Shown here: piece by piece, positions 11,934 through 24,800 of the stretch
Layout of the letters: each line of letters starts with the position of its first letter
Numbering within the stretch: position 1 is the stretch's first letter
The notes under the pieces: model-generated
Databases searched by the model: none
Told to the model about the DNA's origin: nothing
What the model saw: the letters and a program-made list of their open reading frames with translations, nothing else
Assembly (NCBI GenBank): GCA_028583405.1
Contig: CM053252.1
Location: 35,801,763-35,865,762, forward strand
Reading direction: 5' to 3'
Origin: Pogonophryne albipinna
Lineage: Eukaryota; Chordata; Actinopteri; Perciformes; Artedidraconidae
DNA length: 64,000 bases
Translations under genes and position numbers: made by a program

Positions 11934-13162
11934 ATATTCATTTCATGAGTACTTTTAGGGTTATCAGATCAAACACCAACACCAGCTGCTCATAGAGAAG
12001 TTTTACATCTTTTCAAACACCTTCAAGACCATACTGAGATGATTCCTAGAAGATGTTCTGTTTTCTCCTCATTGCTACAGATGTTGTCTTGTATGTTGAC
12101 ACTTTATTTATACATGTGCTAGTGCAGCTGTCACACCAACGTTTATTCTCCATCTTCCTGCCTCTTACAGCTTTTTGTTTCAGCTGTTATTCTAACTGTC
12201 TGATTAAACCAGCATGAAACTGTTGAGAGAAATGTATCCACGCAGACAGGTACCCCCACTCTGCTTTCCCTCTTCTTATCGCGACCCGTCGTGCCTGCCT
12301 GTCGCAGTGAGATGAGAGGCTCGAAGGGGCAAGATCGCATGCCCACCTCCGATAGAATCTGCGTTTGTCTGCTGTCAGTTATCTCCCATGTGTTAAGGAA
12401 TCGTCAGGTAGTGCCGCTGATAAGGCAGACAGGAAGCCCCCCACTTGATCCTGCCGCTGACGGTTCCTTTTAGACAAAAGGCGAATGAAGCCTCTCTGTG
12501 TCCCCTTTCTCTGCTCCTGATAGTTCAAAAGCAATTTCCACAAGCCGCCCACTCTTTGCGCCTTGTTCAAATATTTGAATTATTCTGGTCACTGCACTGA
12601 TATGCAGATTGCTTGATGTGGGAGTATTTTAATCATGCCAGTGACATTCTTCCTCTTTTCAATCTGCTTCTAAACAAACTCCTCTAATTGCTTTACCGTT
12701 AGAGATGATAGTTAAATTCACCCCAACAAGCGGGTGTTTGTTTGTTTTTCTCTCAGATTAATCCCTGTGGCGGTCTTTCTCTCACACTCCGGTGATGGAC
12801 TACTAAAATTGCACTTGGGAAATCAGCATTGCTTCCATGCTGGCTGGTGAAACAAGACTGGAACCTTGTAAGACATCAGCGTAGGGCTTATTTCGCTCCG
12901 AATGCTCATGTTGTTGCCAGTGTCCCTTCCTATCTTGAGTTCAAAGGTCTCTACAGCACCAGGGTTTCATCTGCCCCCGCCCCAACCCCCCTGCTCTCTA
13001 CTCGTTCTCTGTTGACAGTCCTTTCCGTTTCACTCCACTGGCTTCACTCAAATTTCACACTTGTCAGACTGCCTGATTTTTCAAACAGCTACAAGCACAT
13101 CTGAGTGTAGTATACCCCCGACCCCCCTTCTCTTTCATTCCCTACCATATTTCAAATACATA
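11934..13162. other. Intron-like sequence, nothing firm
   Basis: Mixed-composition sequence without splice-bounded coding frames. Parts of 12280-12560 look unique rather than repetitive, but nothing can be assigned. Confidence 0.45.
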
Positions 13163-13716
13163 CAGAGTGGTCCAGTGATGAAATATTTGTGTAGGCCGAC
13201 CCAGAAGCTAGTATCTAGTATCGCAAGGTTTCTTTCGAGAAAAAGCAATAGGATTTTTCCATTGGATTTTGGGATATTTCAGAAAAGCAAAAAAATGTTT
13301 TTGATACTTAAACGTTTTTGTTCAGAAGGATTCACATTCAGAAAACAAATTTTGAAGCATAAATGCAATCGGCACAGGTCAAAAGGCTATAAAGCAACTA
13401 CAGCATGATCACATGACTGCTCGTCACCACCGCTATAACCTTATTGATTGTGTTAAGTCTCATTCAGTCTTGTTTAAGTCATATCTTGTCAATTGTTAGC
13501 AACCGCTGTTTTTAGCACACAATTCCACAAGTGAGCTTATTAACCTGTTTGCGTCGTAGAACAAAATGACTAAATCTCGTGAGGTTGTGTAAACCACAGA
13601 CTTTATATCAGGCATCTAAGCAAAAACAAACACCTTGACGTCTAAAAGAGGGATCACAGAAGTGGTTAAATGCTAACTCATCCAGGTTTTAGGACTCATT
13701 CCTGCACCACTTTATA
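13163..13716 (+). repeat. TIR repeat of the gtgcagtgatgac family, longer copy
   Basis: Left end cagagtggtccagtgatgaa and right end ctgcaccactttata are inverted relatives. It carries the same internal blocks as 5764-5982 but keeps about 330 bp more interior. No coding content. Confidence 0.65.
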
Positions 13717-16700
13717 GGTCATTATTTTTTTTAACAAGTTAATTCCTCAAATCTGGGGATACACAGCCTACATACACACACAAAACAATACACAGGGTGG
13801 AGGCAGCAGGAGGTCAAGTTCTTTTGTTAATGAAAAACTACTATGCAAGGAGGCACCATTGTTAGCAAGCAGCGCAACAGTGGGGAGTAAATTTAATGTT
13901 ATGTAAATGTCCCACAGTATATCACCTCAGGCAAAACACACAAGAGTGCTCACAAGAAACCACAGTATTTGTCATAGTTCAATTAATTAGGAAGCTTTAA
14001 CCTAAAGCTATGTGAACCCCAAATTCATGTTGCAAGATGCAGGAAGTGTGGTCAGAGGATAGTGTGTAACAGGGATGGTGTATCTCAAAACTTGAATTGG
14101 AGCACTACATGGCAGATCATATTGAGAAGACCTAGTGTAACCATGTGTAGGTCAGAAGCACTCACACCATGTTGAAATGGTTCAAATGTTGCCAGTTGCT
14201 TTCTAAATCTTCCTATCTGTGCCCCCCCTCCCCCCGCCACCTTCTTATCACCTCGGCCCCCTCATCTCCTTCATCCAGCCTTCTGCCAATTTGAGATGGC
14301 TCTCCTCTCGACCTGTTGGAGTGGAGAGGCCCATCTGTGGGCTTATCTTGTTCCACCGGAGAGCAGTAAACACTCATTTTTGTGGCTGTCAGTCTGCTGA
14401 AGGCGGGGCAGCCATGCGGAACACAGTGCAGCATCAGCAGCATTCCCAGCAGTGGAAATAGAGCCGGTTTCCTCTTTCCTCTAGCCTCCCACTGAACAAT
14501 GGCATTGCTTACTAAAGCTGCCACATATTGATTTTAAGGGTTGTTTTTTGTGTGATTTGCTATTCATCTTTCCTTTTTGAGAGTTTTGTATCTAATATAT
14601 TGCACTCATGCGGAGTAACACATTATTGTAAACATCTCAATTTTGGTTTATGAGAATTAAGACAGACGTTGGAACTAAACAAAACTTTACTGTACAGTTT
14701 GACTTTCAAGGCATCTCATCGACACCTACTGTGTACAACATACATTTATTGTTTTCTAACAAATCCAGTTTTTCATTATTTCATTGTGTTGAAGAATTCC
14801 TTTACATAAAAAAGTAAATAGTATAAAATCTATTGAATATCACAAATGTTACTGTGTATTCTCAGCATGGATGGAGTAGTTACCATTTACTGTTGTAGAC
14901 CATGAACTGTAATTGAATGTTCTTTAAAAAGCTAGTAAGTTAGTAAGCCATGAGTAAATATGTTTTGAGCTTTATTGGCAAGTTTGAAACTAACTAACAT
15001 AATCAAAGTTTACATTTCATTTCATTTCATAACCCTAACCCTAACACACAATGGTATAGAGTACTGGCTATAAAAATCTACCAAATTTCACAAATAAGGA
15101 AATAAATGCTTTGCTCTGTTTCTAATAAGCGACTTTACAGACCATGTTTAGGAAATGCGTTCCAATTATTTTACTTATGGCTTACAGAAAAGCAGGGAAA
15201 TAAAACCCATTATTATGAGGGTCACTGGATAGTCAACATAGAGCTTCCTTTCATTGGCTGAAAACCAGTTTTCTAATCTGTGTATCCAGTTTCCACTTTG
15301 GTTTTCAGCCAGATTGTAGGCCGAACACACTCATGCAGGTGAATCACTCAGAAACACACAGGCTTTGATGATTCCAGGCCCACAGGTCCTCTGAAGGACC
15401 CCATTTCAGCTCCTAATGGTACGGAGAAATAGGTTTCAGGCATAGTAGATGGTATCTTTGTGTTTTTGTCTGGAAGAGATGAAAGGAGGCCAGACTCCGC
15501 ATATGTGGCTGTGAGGATTGTGACTGGCTGCCTTTCTCATCTCAACCCCATTCTACAGAATTAATGATAGCAGCTCCATCACTCCATGGACTGGAGGGAC
15601 AGTGGGGGTTGTGAATGAAGGGACAGGGATTACTCTGCTGAATCCTCAGATGGAGTTATTTTTCTTCAGAATAACTTTCTCACTCTGTACAGTCTTGCCC
15701 TCCTCCGTTTCGAACCCCAAAAACCCTTTCATTTTGGGCTCTGAAAACATAGGAGAAGCAAGAAGACCATGACATTTAATCAAAACTAAAATGTTCAGAT
15801 AGAGACCGACATTCAGACAGCCGTGGAAAGTGTTTGTTTTAGTTACCAACTAATAATGAAGGAGTTCCCCGGATAGTTAACAGCGAGTAGTTAGACAGTT
15901 TGCCGCACTGTAATTACTGACTTTGGTTGGCTATTACCGTTTTTTTTTAACTAATGTATTTAGGCTAAAGAACATCCAAGTGCCCAATAATTTTCTTCAG
16001 TAAGTCAAGACATTGAATACCTCCATCTTCAGTGTGGAGGGAAGATTTCGATGTGGTACCAGGAAGTTAGCCTTGACACATATTATAGTAGTGACTAAAC
16101 AGTGGTACTACAACGTCCATGTAAGTCTGTGACATTGTTAGGCCCCATTGACTTACTTTGGGAAAGAACTATCTGTAAAAAGCCCTTAATTAGGTCCCAA
16201 TAGGAGTAAAATGCCTTAAAGCCAAATCCATCATTATTTCTATTCATTCATTTGACCGAGCCGGACCAGACGTGATGCTGCTGTGACGAGACCATTGGTG
16301 TGAGGGTTTATCATTTAGCAGTTAGCATTTATCTCAAGGCAGCCTAACAGAGCCACAGGGGTCAGGTTCACTGCTAGTTTTTTTACATCTTAATTTCAAA
16401 TATTTCAATTTTTTGTGTCCAACCTCGTTTATTATCTACCTATTGTTGTGATTATTGTCTTAAAACAGTGTCAATTTAAAGTAGAAAGCATTATTCATTT
16501 TGTGGAATTTTAAAGCTATTTAATGACATTAGCAAAAGCTAGCAACCTGAGCTAAAATGCTAATCATTGGAAACATTATACCTGCTAAACATCAGCCTTT
16601 CATTGTTCACAAGTTAGCACGCTGAGATCTTTCAACAGCATCACGTGTCTCCATCAGTTCAAACCTGATGGCTGTACACTGGATTTACTGACTTGTCCTT

Positions 16701-16904
16701 TGTTATGGGCTTAAACCCATCTTCACATGTGTGTGTGAGGGGAAATCACTGTCCCTTATTTTGTAAGTTTTATTAAGATATCTTCATTCAATCAGTCCTG
16801 AAGATCACAGAGATGTTACACCAGAATTCATGGTTACAACAATAAAAGTGTGTGTTGTGAGGGAGGGCCGTGATGAGTTTGTGTGTCTACAGTATGTGTG
16901 TTAG

Positions 16905-17145
16905 GTGATCCATCACGTTCTTCGGCAGTAAACAGCCAAGGCGGTGAAGTGCTTGATCTTCCCCAAAGCTGCGAGCTGCTGATAGGTCCCACATCTCAGC
17001 ACACCACCCCTCATATTTCTTCATCTAATTGGATTGCAGCTTGTCACCGTCTCATTTGTATACGACCAGCGCCTCCTCCGCATTTACGACAGTCTGCCGC
17101 AGATTGCTTAGCTCTGGGCTTCCCGGCACAGCATAAGTAATGACT
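16905..17145. promoter_or_regulatory. Candidate conserved non-coding block
   Basis: Non-repetitive, balanced-composition block including tcatctaattggattgcag and several E-box-like and TAAT cores, with no splice-bounded frame. Functional status is inference. Confidence 0.2.
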
Positions 17146-18229
17146 TTGCTTGGTAATATTTCCTATCCATTCATATTTATCTCTTTCGCGTCTTGTCCTC
17201 CATCACACTCTCTTTCTTTACCTATCTACCTTTTCCTTTCCTAGCTGTTGTTTTCTTTTGCCTCTCTCTAGCCCCTGATGAAGTCAAATAGTCTGTCCGT
17301 CCTCCAGTGGGGCTTCACACCCTTCTTTGTAGCAGTCTCTCACCAGGGGACATGTTGTTCAGTTATGCTGCTGGATCTCAGGATGGATGGAGACAGTGGG
17401 AGGACAGATCCGAGGTGACAGATGTAGCTGCTGGACACTGCCACTACCATGCAGTGGACCACCAGACAGTCTGAGCCAGTGAAGGCCAGTTTTTATCAGA
17501 ACTTCAGATCAGTGACGAGTTCCATCAAACTACAGTCAGAATAAAATGTCCTCCTTTTCAACTCCTAGTTGTATCCAGCCCAGTGAACAGCTTTATGTGA
17601 AAAGGTTTTGACATATCTGTCTCTGAAACTTGCTCAGAATCATTTTGACAATTCATAATCAGCCAGCCCTGCCATTGAGATTGTATTCACTCTACTATTG
17701 TGAACGTAAATACATTTAAGCTTCAGATAGCACACAAAGGGTCTTCTGCATGTTAATATATGCTTTCTGTACATATAGTTTTCATGTAAAGGCTATATAC
17801 TACTGGAATCTACATATAATGGCAATGCTTTCTGTAAACATGTGGTTACTCAAAATGCATGGTTTTTTCAGAGGTGTTAGACCATCCTCCAGCTTTGAAT
17901 AGTGCTTATCTAGGTTTGCTGAAGACAGTATACTTAGAATTCTTCCCTGCTTGTTATCTATTCATACAGACACTGGTATTTTACTTCACCATTAACAGCA
18001 TGCACTAGTGTGCTCACCACAACATCCAGCTATCAATCTATCCCCAGTTAGCATTCAATGATTTCCGCAGGTCTCAGTGAATTCATCCTAGGTCAGACAC
18101 ATCTAGCATAGAGAGTATTGCTTTGTATTGACTCAAAGCATTACCTCTAAATCACAATTCCTGGCATTGCTGAGCCATAAGGCTGCCAAACTATTTCCAT
18201 TTGGCGTTGTTTGACAGGTGGATCCAGCC

Positions 18230-18620
18230 ATCTCTCTAGGGCGGGTTTTCTTTTTTTTTTACATTAATTTGTTTGCCATCCGTGACTGGGGATGTGACAG
18301 CCGCCAGAACCTGAGCGCAGTCTGGATCCTCTCTGATTATTGCTACACTTAGAGCAAGAGCAGGGTCCCTGTCTCTCAGCGTGTTTGGCACAAGCAGCGA
18401 GCAAAATCAAATGCAATAAAAGCATGTCTGGATTAGAGCTTTTTATGCGAGAGAAGAGCCTTTAATTGCTTAGGCTTTGTACCGCTCAACAAAGAGCCGG
18501 CAATACTAATCTGTAGCTCAAGGGTGAATGTTTGTGACGAAACAAGCATCGATGTCGAGGAAGAAAGGCATTTCGGCGTGGAGGATTTGAACACAGTTGG
18601 TGACAAAGACACAGGATTTC
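18230..18620. promoter_or_regulatory. Candidate conserved non-coding block
   Basis: Non-repetitive block with mixed composition and motifs such as tttaattgcttagg and gcaataaaagcatg inside plain intron. It carries neither TIRs nor a coding frame. Regulatory role is inferred only. Confidence 0.25.
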
Positions 18621-20502
18621 AATTAGATGCTGGTAGTTTTTTTTTCATCATGACAGTCTGTGATTTTGTGTTGGAATGACTAGATTATACCTCAGTGAGC
18701 ACCTCACTTTCTATGGTTTGTGTGGAAACTACAGACCAAGGATCTCTGATTTATTTACATAGTCGTGGCTGTCATATTAATCAGTTTTGTTAATACTGAA
18801 CTCATTAAAGTAAAAACTGGAAGCACTCAGAGTCTGACAGGGCAAGAAGCCTCTGTTGGTCAAACTTAATGAGAAAGAGAAAATAAAGGCAAATGCTTCA
18901 ATGATTAGCCAAACTGTTTATTGTAATCACGACACACACACACACACACACACCTCTAGTTAGTTGCATTTCGTGCAATGAGAAATTATTGCTAACAGTT
19001 TGCTTCGGCTCACATTTGGTTTGACTACAAATAAAAGTATTTTAGATGATTTACATGTTAGTTATTAGACTTGTCAAAGCATTCATTTGGGCTTTTTATT
19101 ATTCGCTATCATCTTGTAGTAATTACACCTTTTGATATGTTTTTTGCAATTAAATCACAGCAAAGTCTGTTTGTAGTGGCCAATTGTCCAAAGAAAATTA
19201 ATGTTCAAAGGCCACTTAGTCTAGGAGGCGAGCTCGAGTATTGACTCGCGTATATTCAAAAAATCAGATACCTTGCTCGTTCCATTCAGGTGCTTTATTG
19301 AGAGGTTCAATAGATCAGCTGGCGGCCCACTGCCGACGTGCAACATTTGCACGGTATTTAAACAAATAAACAAACAAGATCCCTTGGTCATACGATGTGT
19401 GCGGTCAAAAACTTTTTCCAACTTCCTCTCTAGACTTCCTGCTGTGTCATACTGGCAGCGTCATTTATACCTGAGCACGCTCCTATGATTGCTTTTTATA
19501 AATAATAACAAAATGTAAACTTGAGCTGTCCATAAGCAAGATAACACGTTACAAAACAGTAAAATAATAATTCATAGTTATTCAGCTCATTTAAGTTAAA
19601 TTAAAGAATATTCAATTGGCTCACAAACCCATAATTCATTAGCATAAAATAATGTGCCTAAATGGCTCTTACACTGTTCATTTTGGGTTCAAATCACTGT
19701 AGTGGAGAAAATGGATTCAGCCGACTTGGTTCTTCCTGGCCCTGGTATGCTTAAAATAGTCGTCCAATCATTCTAACTTTACATTTGACATTCACTGTGA
19801 GATACTGTACTGTAATTGTGCTAAAGTCATGTACATGCGTATTAAGTGTCCTTCTAGGCTTCCGGTGGTGAGGTGTAGATCCGGATATTCATATGTGCCG
19901 CTGCTCCTCTCATCTGCTGCTAGAAAAACAGGACAGGCAGTATCTTGGCATATAGCTCTTCTTCTGTCTAAGCAGCAGATCAATGCATCTGCACTGATAC
20001 GAGCTGGAGCTGCCTATTGATCCACCCTGCCTCGTCTTTGTCCTCAGTCATTATGGAGATGAGAGAGTAACCTTTGCTAGAGGTGCCAGGACAGGAAAGG
20101 AGACTGTTTAACATCTTTCACGAGAAAAAGGCCTACCCTGAGACTCCAATATCACTGCGCTGATATACTGTACTGGTTCAACTATGCCTACTAGAACTTA
20201 TTATCTTTACTAAATAATGTTTTCCTGGTGTTTTGTTTAGTTTTGATCAGTTTTGTTGTACTATAAACAAGAACATTGATATTGGTTGCTATACAGTAGC
20301 TACCATGGATGTAGTGCATAGTATTAATATGTTCTGTTGTATTGGGTGCAGCATGGAGTGAAATTAATGTTAAAGTCATCTACTCTAGAAGCAATAGTAG
20401 CCATAGTACTTGTGGTAATAAGAGCAGTGAATGGTATGGCATTAGTGGTAGCAGCAGGGATAACTGGAGTAGTCATATTACATTGAGCAGTACCAAAATA
20501 GC

Positions 20503-20760
20503 AGTGGCGAACCGTGTCAATCACAACTGGACCTTCTGTAGACACACACACAGCCCCCGCCGCCGCCGCCCCCACTGCCGTTATAATGTCCGTCTTTTCA
20601 CTGAATTGTCGTCTTGAAAAGGGTACTCACAACAATTCTGCAACAACTTCATCTTCACCTGTCATTTCAACGTTAAAAACAATAAAACGGCATGAATTGC
20701 TTCGTCACATTCATCTAGATCCTCTGTCTCGAACCAGTTAACTAGCGGGCCTTCTAGAGC
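20503..20760 (+). repeat. Fragment of a DNA-transposon end (cagtggcga family)
   Basis: The terminus cagtggcgaaccgtg matches cagtggcgagccgtg at about 59903. The opposite terminus was not found at either site, so both appear to be truncated ends of the same transposon family. A CCG-rich run follows. Confidence 0.5.
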
Positions 20761-21164
20761 ACCCTGGAACCGAGGGAAACTCTGAAAGAATACGCCCATT
20801 GGCTACAAATCAATATATAATTGGTTGATCAAACTGTCAATCCAAACGTGCTCTCATTCAGTGCAACGGCCATGGCATTCTATCAAGGATGTAGAATACC
20901 TTGGTTGAAGGATATTCTACCCAGAGACCCAGAACAAGATCTGATTGGTTGCTTTCTTTTCTAACACAAAACCACTGAAATGCGTAGTGCATGGTCCGAG
21001 AAGGACAAACAAATCAACGTAACACTGTAATATTACAGATCGACAACACAGATACGATTCTCATTTATTCATTTTATATACATTTTATTTATATAATTAA
21101 ATCGATTTTTTGTTTGATTTTTTGTTTGTTTTATCTGAGTGTTCCAGGGTATTCACTTTAATGC

Positions 21165-21853
21165 TGCGCTTCCATTACAGTTTAGGAACTGGGGAAGTAT
21201 CTATAGTAACGCTGTGTAGGCGGAGCCGTGACGTCATCTTCAATTAGCACCCCAGAAAAACAACATCAGCCGTTAGCTGTTTGCCCTCAGAGCTCACAGC
21301 TCCTCATATCTGTTCAGAAACTAGACAAAAGTTAAACAAGTACAAACCACAGACTGTCTGTGTCATGGCGAATACAGTCGCTGGTTTATTTATGTCTGTA
21401 TAGGCTGTTGTTGTGAGTGTGGACGGTCGGAGCATATACTGCGTTAGCTTAGCCGATCTCCATTTAGAAAGCACGCATTTTAAAAGGGTTTTTCGCCTGC
21501 CGTCTGTCTGCAGACTTGTCAAAGCATTAATTCATGGTTTTTACTAACCGGTATCAGTATGTTGTTACTTCGGCATCATTTTGAAACGTGTATTACAATT
21601 AAATCACGGTCAAATATGTTCATCTTGTTGTAGTTGTAGCCCCCTTGCCAGCGATTCTCTCTCTAGTTTAGCATACTCAGCCCGACTCAGCCCTGTTTGT
21701 TGGCCCCGATAGAACCACGATTTTGTCGGGCCAGAAAAAAGGTGAAAAAGTAGCCCCGGGCCGGAACTAGGCATAGTGAAAACGCAACCAAAAACGGGCC
21801 CGGCACGACACGGCACGCTTAAACCGTGCTCCCCGCCATGGTGGAAATGCGCC
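21165..21853. repeat. Possible TIR element, boundaries uncertain
   Basis: The left end gcgcttccattacag and the right end ccatggtggaaatgcgc are loose inverted relatives. The composition (cggcacgacacggcacgc, gtgacgtcatc) differs from the flanks. No clean TSD was found. A dispersed fish element is likely but unproven. Confidence 0.4.
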
Positions 21854-21884
21854 ATAAGTGGGGTTAAGTGGGCTCAGTTCTTTC

Positions 21885-24800
21885 TTTTCAAAATATTTTG
21901 ATTAATTTTCTTGTTCAAGACAGAAATCCCACAAATTGGCCAAAACAGTGTCACAATACAGTGAGTTGTGCAAACATGTAGCATTACATAGAAAAAGTGA
22001 AGAAATTTTATAGTAAAAAAAAACAAGAACAAAAAAACACCATCAGCAAAGTATTGTGAACAAATAATTATGCCGGAGATGGCCCATCCCTCCCCGTTCC
22101 AGTGGATGATCAAACTAATTATATAGCACATTGTCCAGAGTAGAGAATATAATTACTATATGTTGTTATATATTAAAATGGAGTCACACTGTTTTCATGT
22201 CAAGGGCCAAGTAACCACATCAAGTTACTTTGGTCTTATTAAAGTAAGCCAAGAAGGGACCCCAGGTCTTATAGAATTTCTCATCAGAGCCTCTGATTGA
22301 GAAGCGCAGCTTCTCTAAGTTAAGGCAGGACATTATGTCCCGAAGCCATTGATTGCATGTGGGCGGGGCAGCGTCCTTCCATTTAAGTAGAATTGCACGT
22401 GTGGCCAGAAGCAAGGAAAAGGCAATCATGCGGCGTTCCGAGGGTGTCAAGTGCAGCACACCTACAGTGGTTGTACCAAACATAGCCATCAGGGGGTCCG
22501 GGTCTAGTTTTTGATTTAGGATGTTGGACAAGGTAAGGAAAACGTCTACCCAGAATTCCTGTAAGCGGGGGCATAGCCAGTACATATGAAAGAGAGTAGC
22601 AACATTGTTTTTACATTTATCGCAAGTAGGGTTCACATTTGGGAAGAAGCTGGACAATTTAGCCTTTGAAAAATGCGCCCTGTGTACTATCTTAAACTGT
22701 ATAAGGCAGTGTCTTGCACAGAGTGAAGATTTATGAATTGATGTGAGGATTGTGTCCCATAGGTCATCATCCAGGGACTGCCCCAGGTCATGTTCCCAAG
22801 CCAGCTTAATACTGACCAAGGGTGCCTGAATCAACATGGAGATGTTTCTGTATAAGTTTGACATAGCCTTTTGAGACATTGGGTTAAAGGAGAGGAACAT
22901 ATCAACAGGGTTACTATCCGGTTCCTTAGGAAAACACGGCAAGACAGAACGCACATAGTGCCTAGCCTGTAGATATCGAAAGAAATGTGTCTTAGGTAGA
23001 TTGTATTTCTCTGAAAGTTGGTCGAAAGACATGAAATTACCATTTGTAAACATATCCTTAAATTGACTGATACCCTTCCCGTGCCAGTCCTGAAAGGTGG
23101 ATTCATGTCTCGATGGAATGAAAAGATGGTTGGAAGCCACAGGGCTCAGAAGTGAGAAATCTTTGTGACCAAAAGACCTCCTAAACTGGACCCACACTTT
23201 CAGGGTATGCCGAACAACTGGATTAGCTATCAACTTAGACGAAAATTGACTGAGTGGTGACCCAAGGAGTGCTGGAAGTGAGACATCACCACATGACTCC
23301 AGTTCCAAGGATGTCCACGCTGGCCTGTTGGGTTGAAGGTAGAAGTGGCGCCAGAAGGTGAGGCAGCGAATATTAGCAGCCCAGTAATAATGGCGAGTGT
23401 TGGGGAGGCCCATGCCCCCATCCCTCTTGAGTCGTTGCAGTAGTAGTTTATTAACTCACGGTTTCTTGTTTTGCCATATATATGAGGAGAAAACGGAATC
23501 TCAGGAAACAAAGAAGGATTTGGGGATGAACACTGGCACCATTTGGAATAGATAAGTGAATTTCGGGAGTATAGTCATTTTGATGGAGTTTTATGTATGT
23601 CCGGCAAGGGACATTGTGAGAGGAGACCACTGCTGTAGCAACGTTTTCACCTGGCAGAATAAGGTCATGAAGTTTTCTTTAAACAAATCTTTACATTTCC
23701 GTGTAACTGTCACTCCAAGGTAAATAAACTGCTCACGTTCAAGTTTAAATGGCGAGTCTTTGTAGTCTAAATGGAGTGCTTCACTATTGATTGGAAACAG
23801 AGTACTTTTGTTTCAATTTAGCTTGTAACCAGATATGGAACCGAACTGCTCTAGCAGAGATAATGCTGCTGGCAGAGAGGTTGTTGGGTTTGAAATATAT
23901 AGCAAAAGGTCATCTGCATACAAAGACACCTCATGCACCGAGCCCCCCCTTGAGATACCGGCAACGTCTGCACTGTTGCGGAGAGCAATCGCTAGCGGTT
24001 CAATAGCCAAATTAAAAAGGATTGGACTTAATGGGCAACCTTGGCGTGTTCCACGGCCCAGGGCAAAAGGTTGCGAGAGTGTACCGTTTGTTTGGACTGC
24101 GGCAGTGGGAGAAGCATATAATAGATTAACCAAAGATATAAACGATGACCCAAAGCCAAACTTCTCTAAAACTGTAAATAAATACCTTCATTCGACTCTA
24201 TCAAACGCCCCGCATCCAAAGCCACAACACATTCTGGGACGTTTCCAGTTGGTGAATATATTATATTAAAGAGACGCCTGACATTAAAGAAGGAGTAGCG
24301 GTTTTTAATAAACCCAGTCTGATCGGATGATATTATTAGTGGGATGACACCTTCCAATCTGCGAGCCAGAACCTTGGCTAAGATTTTAGCATCTGTGTTC
24401 AACAATGAGATAGACCTGTAAGAGGCACATTCGGTAGGGTCTTTCCCTTTTTTAGATATAAGAGTAATTATTGCCTCGTTGAGAGACGGGGGGAGCGAGC
24501 CCAGCTGAAAGGATTCGGCCAGAACGGTTGTCAAGTATGGCGAGAGAAGCGTGGAAAACTTCTTAAGCAATTCGGAGGGAAACCCATCTGGTCCGGGGGA
24601 CTTTCCAGATTGCATTGAGGATATAGCTATGGTTATTTCTGCTTGTGTGGTGCCTCCAGGGCCTTTGACAAATCCGGGGGAATAGTTGGAATGGGCAGAG
24701 AGTCAAGAAAACTCTTGATTTTTGGATCGTCCCCATCAAATTGGGAGGAGTACAGATGAGAATAGAAGTCCTTGAATGCAGTATTTATCTCTGTAGGGTC

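Larger units (their letters stand above)
13717..20502. other. Long intron stretch with few recognisable repeats
   Basis: About 6.8 kb with no TSD-flanked element I could delimit. It includes a short AC microsatellite at 18932-18951 and an unassigned GC-richer stretch at 19220-19490. A block near 16130-16180 is the reverse complement of part of 1665-1710 (shared core cccattgacttac), so a small dispersed repeat is present. Two candidate conserved blocks are listed separately. Confidence 0.5.

Noticed and set aside
12143..12570. Overlapping 60-67-codon frames on both strands
   Set aside because: No splice-bounded exon, no domain pattern and no strand preference.
15021..15052. Telomere-like ccctaaccctaac
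   Set aside because: Only about two units preceded by tttca repeats. Too short for an interstitial telomere.
19220..19490. Possible solo LTR
   Set aside because: GC-richer with an aataaa-like motif, but no TG...CA ends with a matching duplication could be placed.
20342..20741. Three overlapping 75-91-codon frames
   Set aside because: They run over a CCG-rich transposon fragment and have no recognisable protein features.
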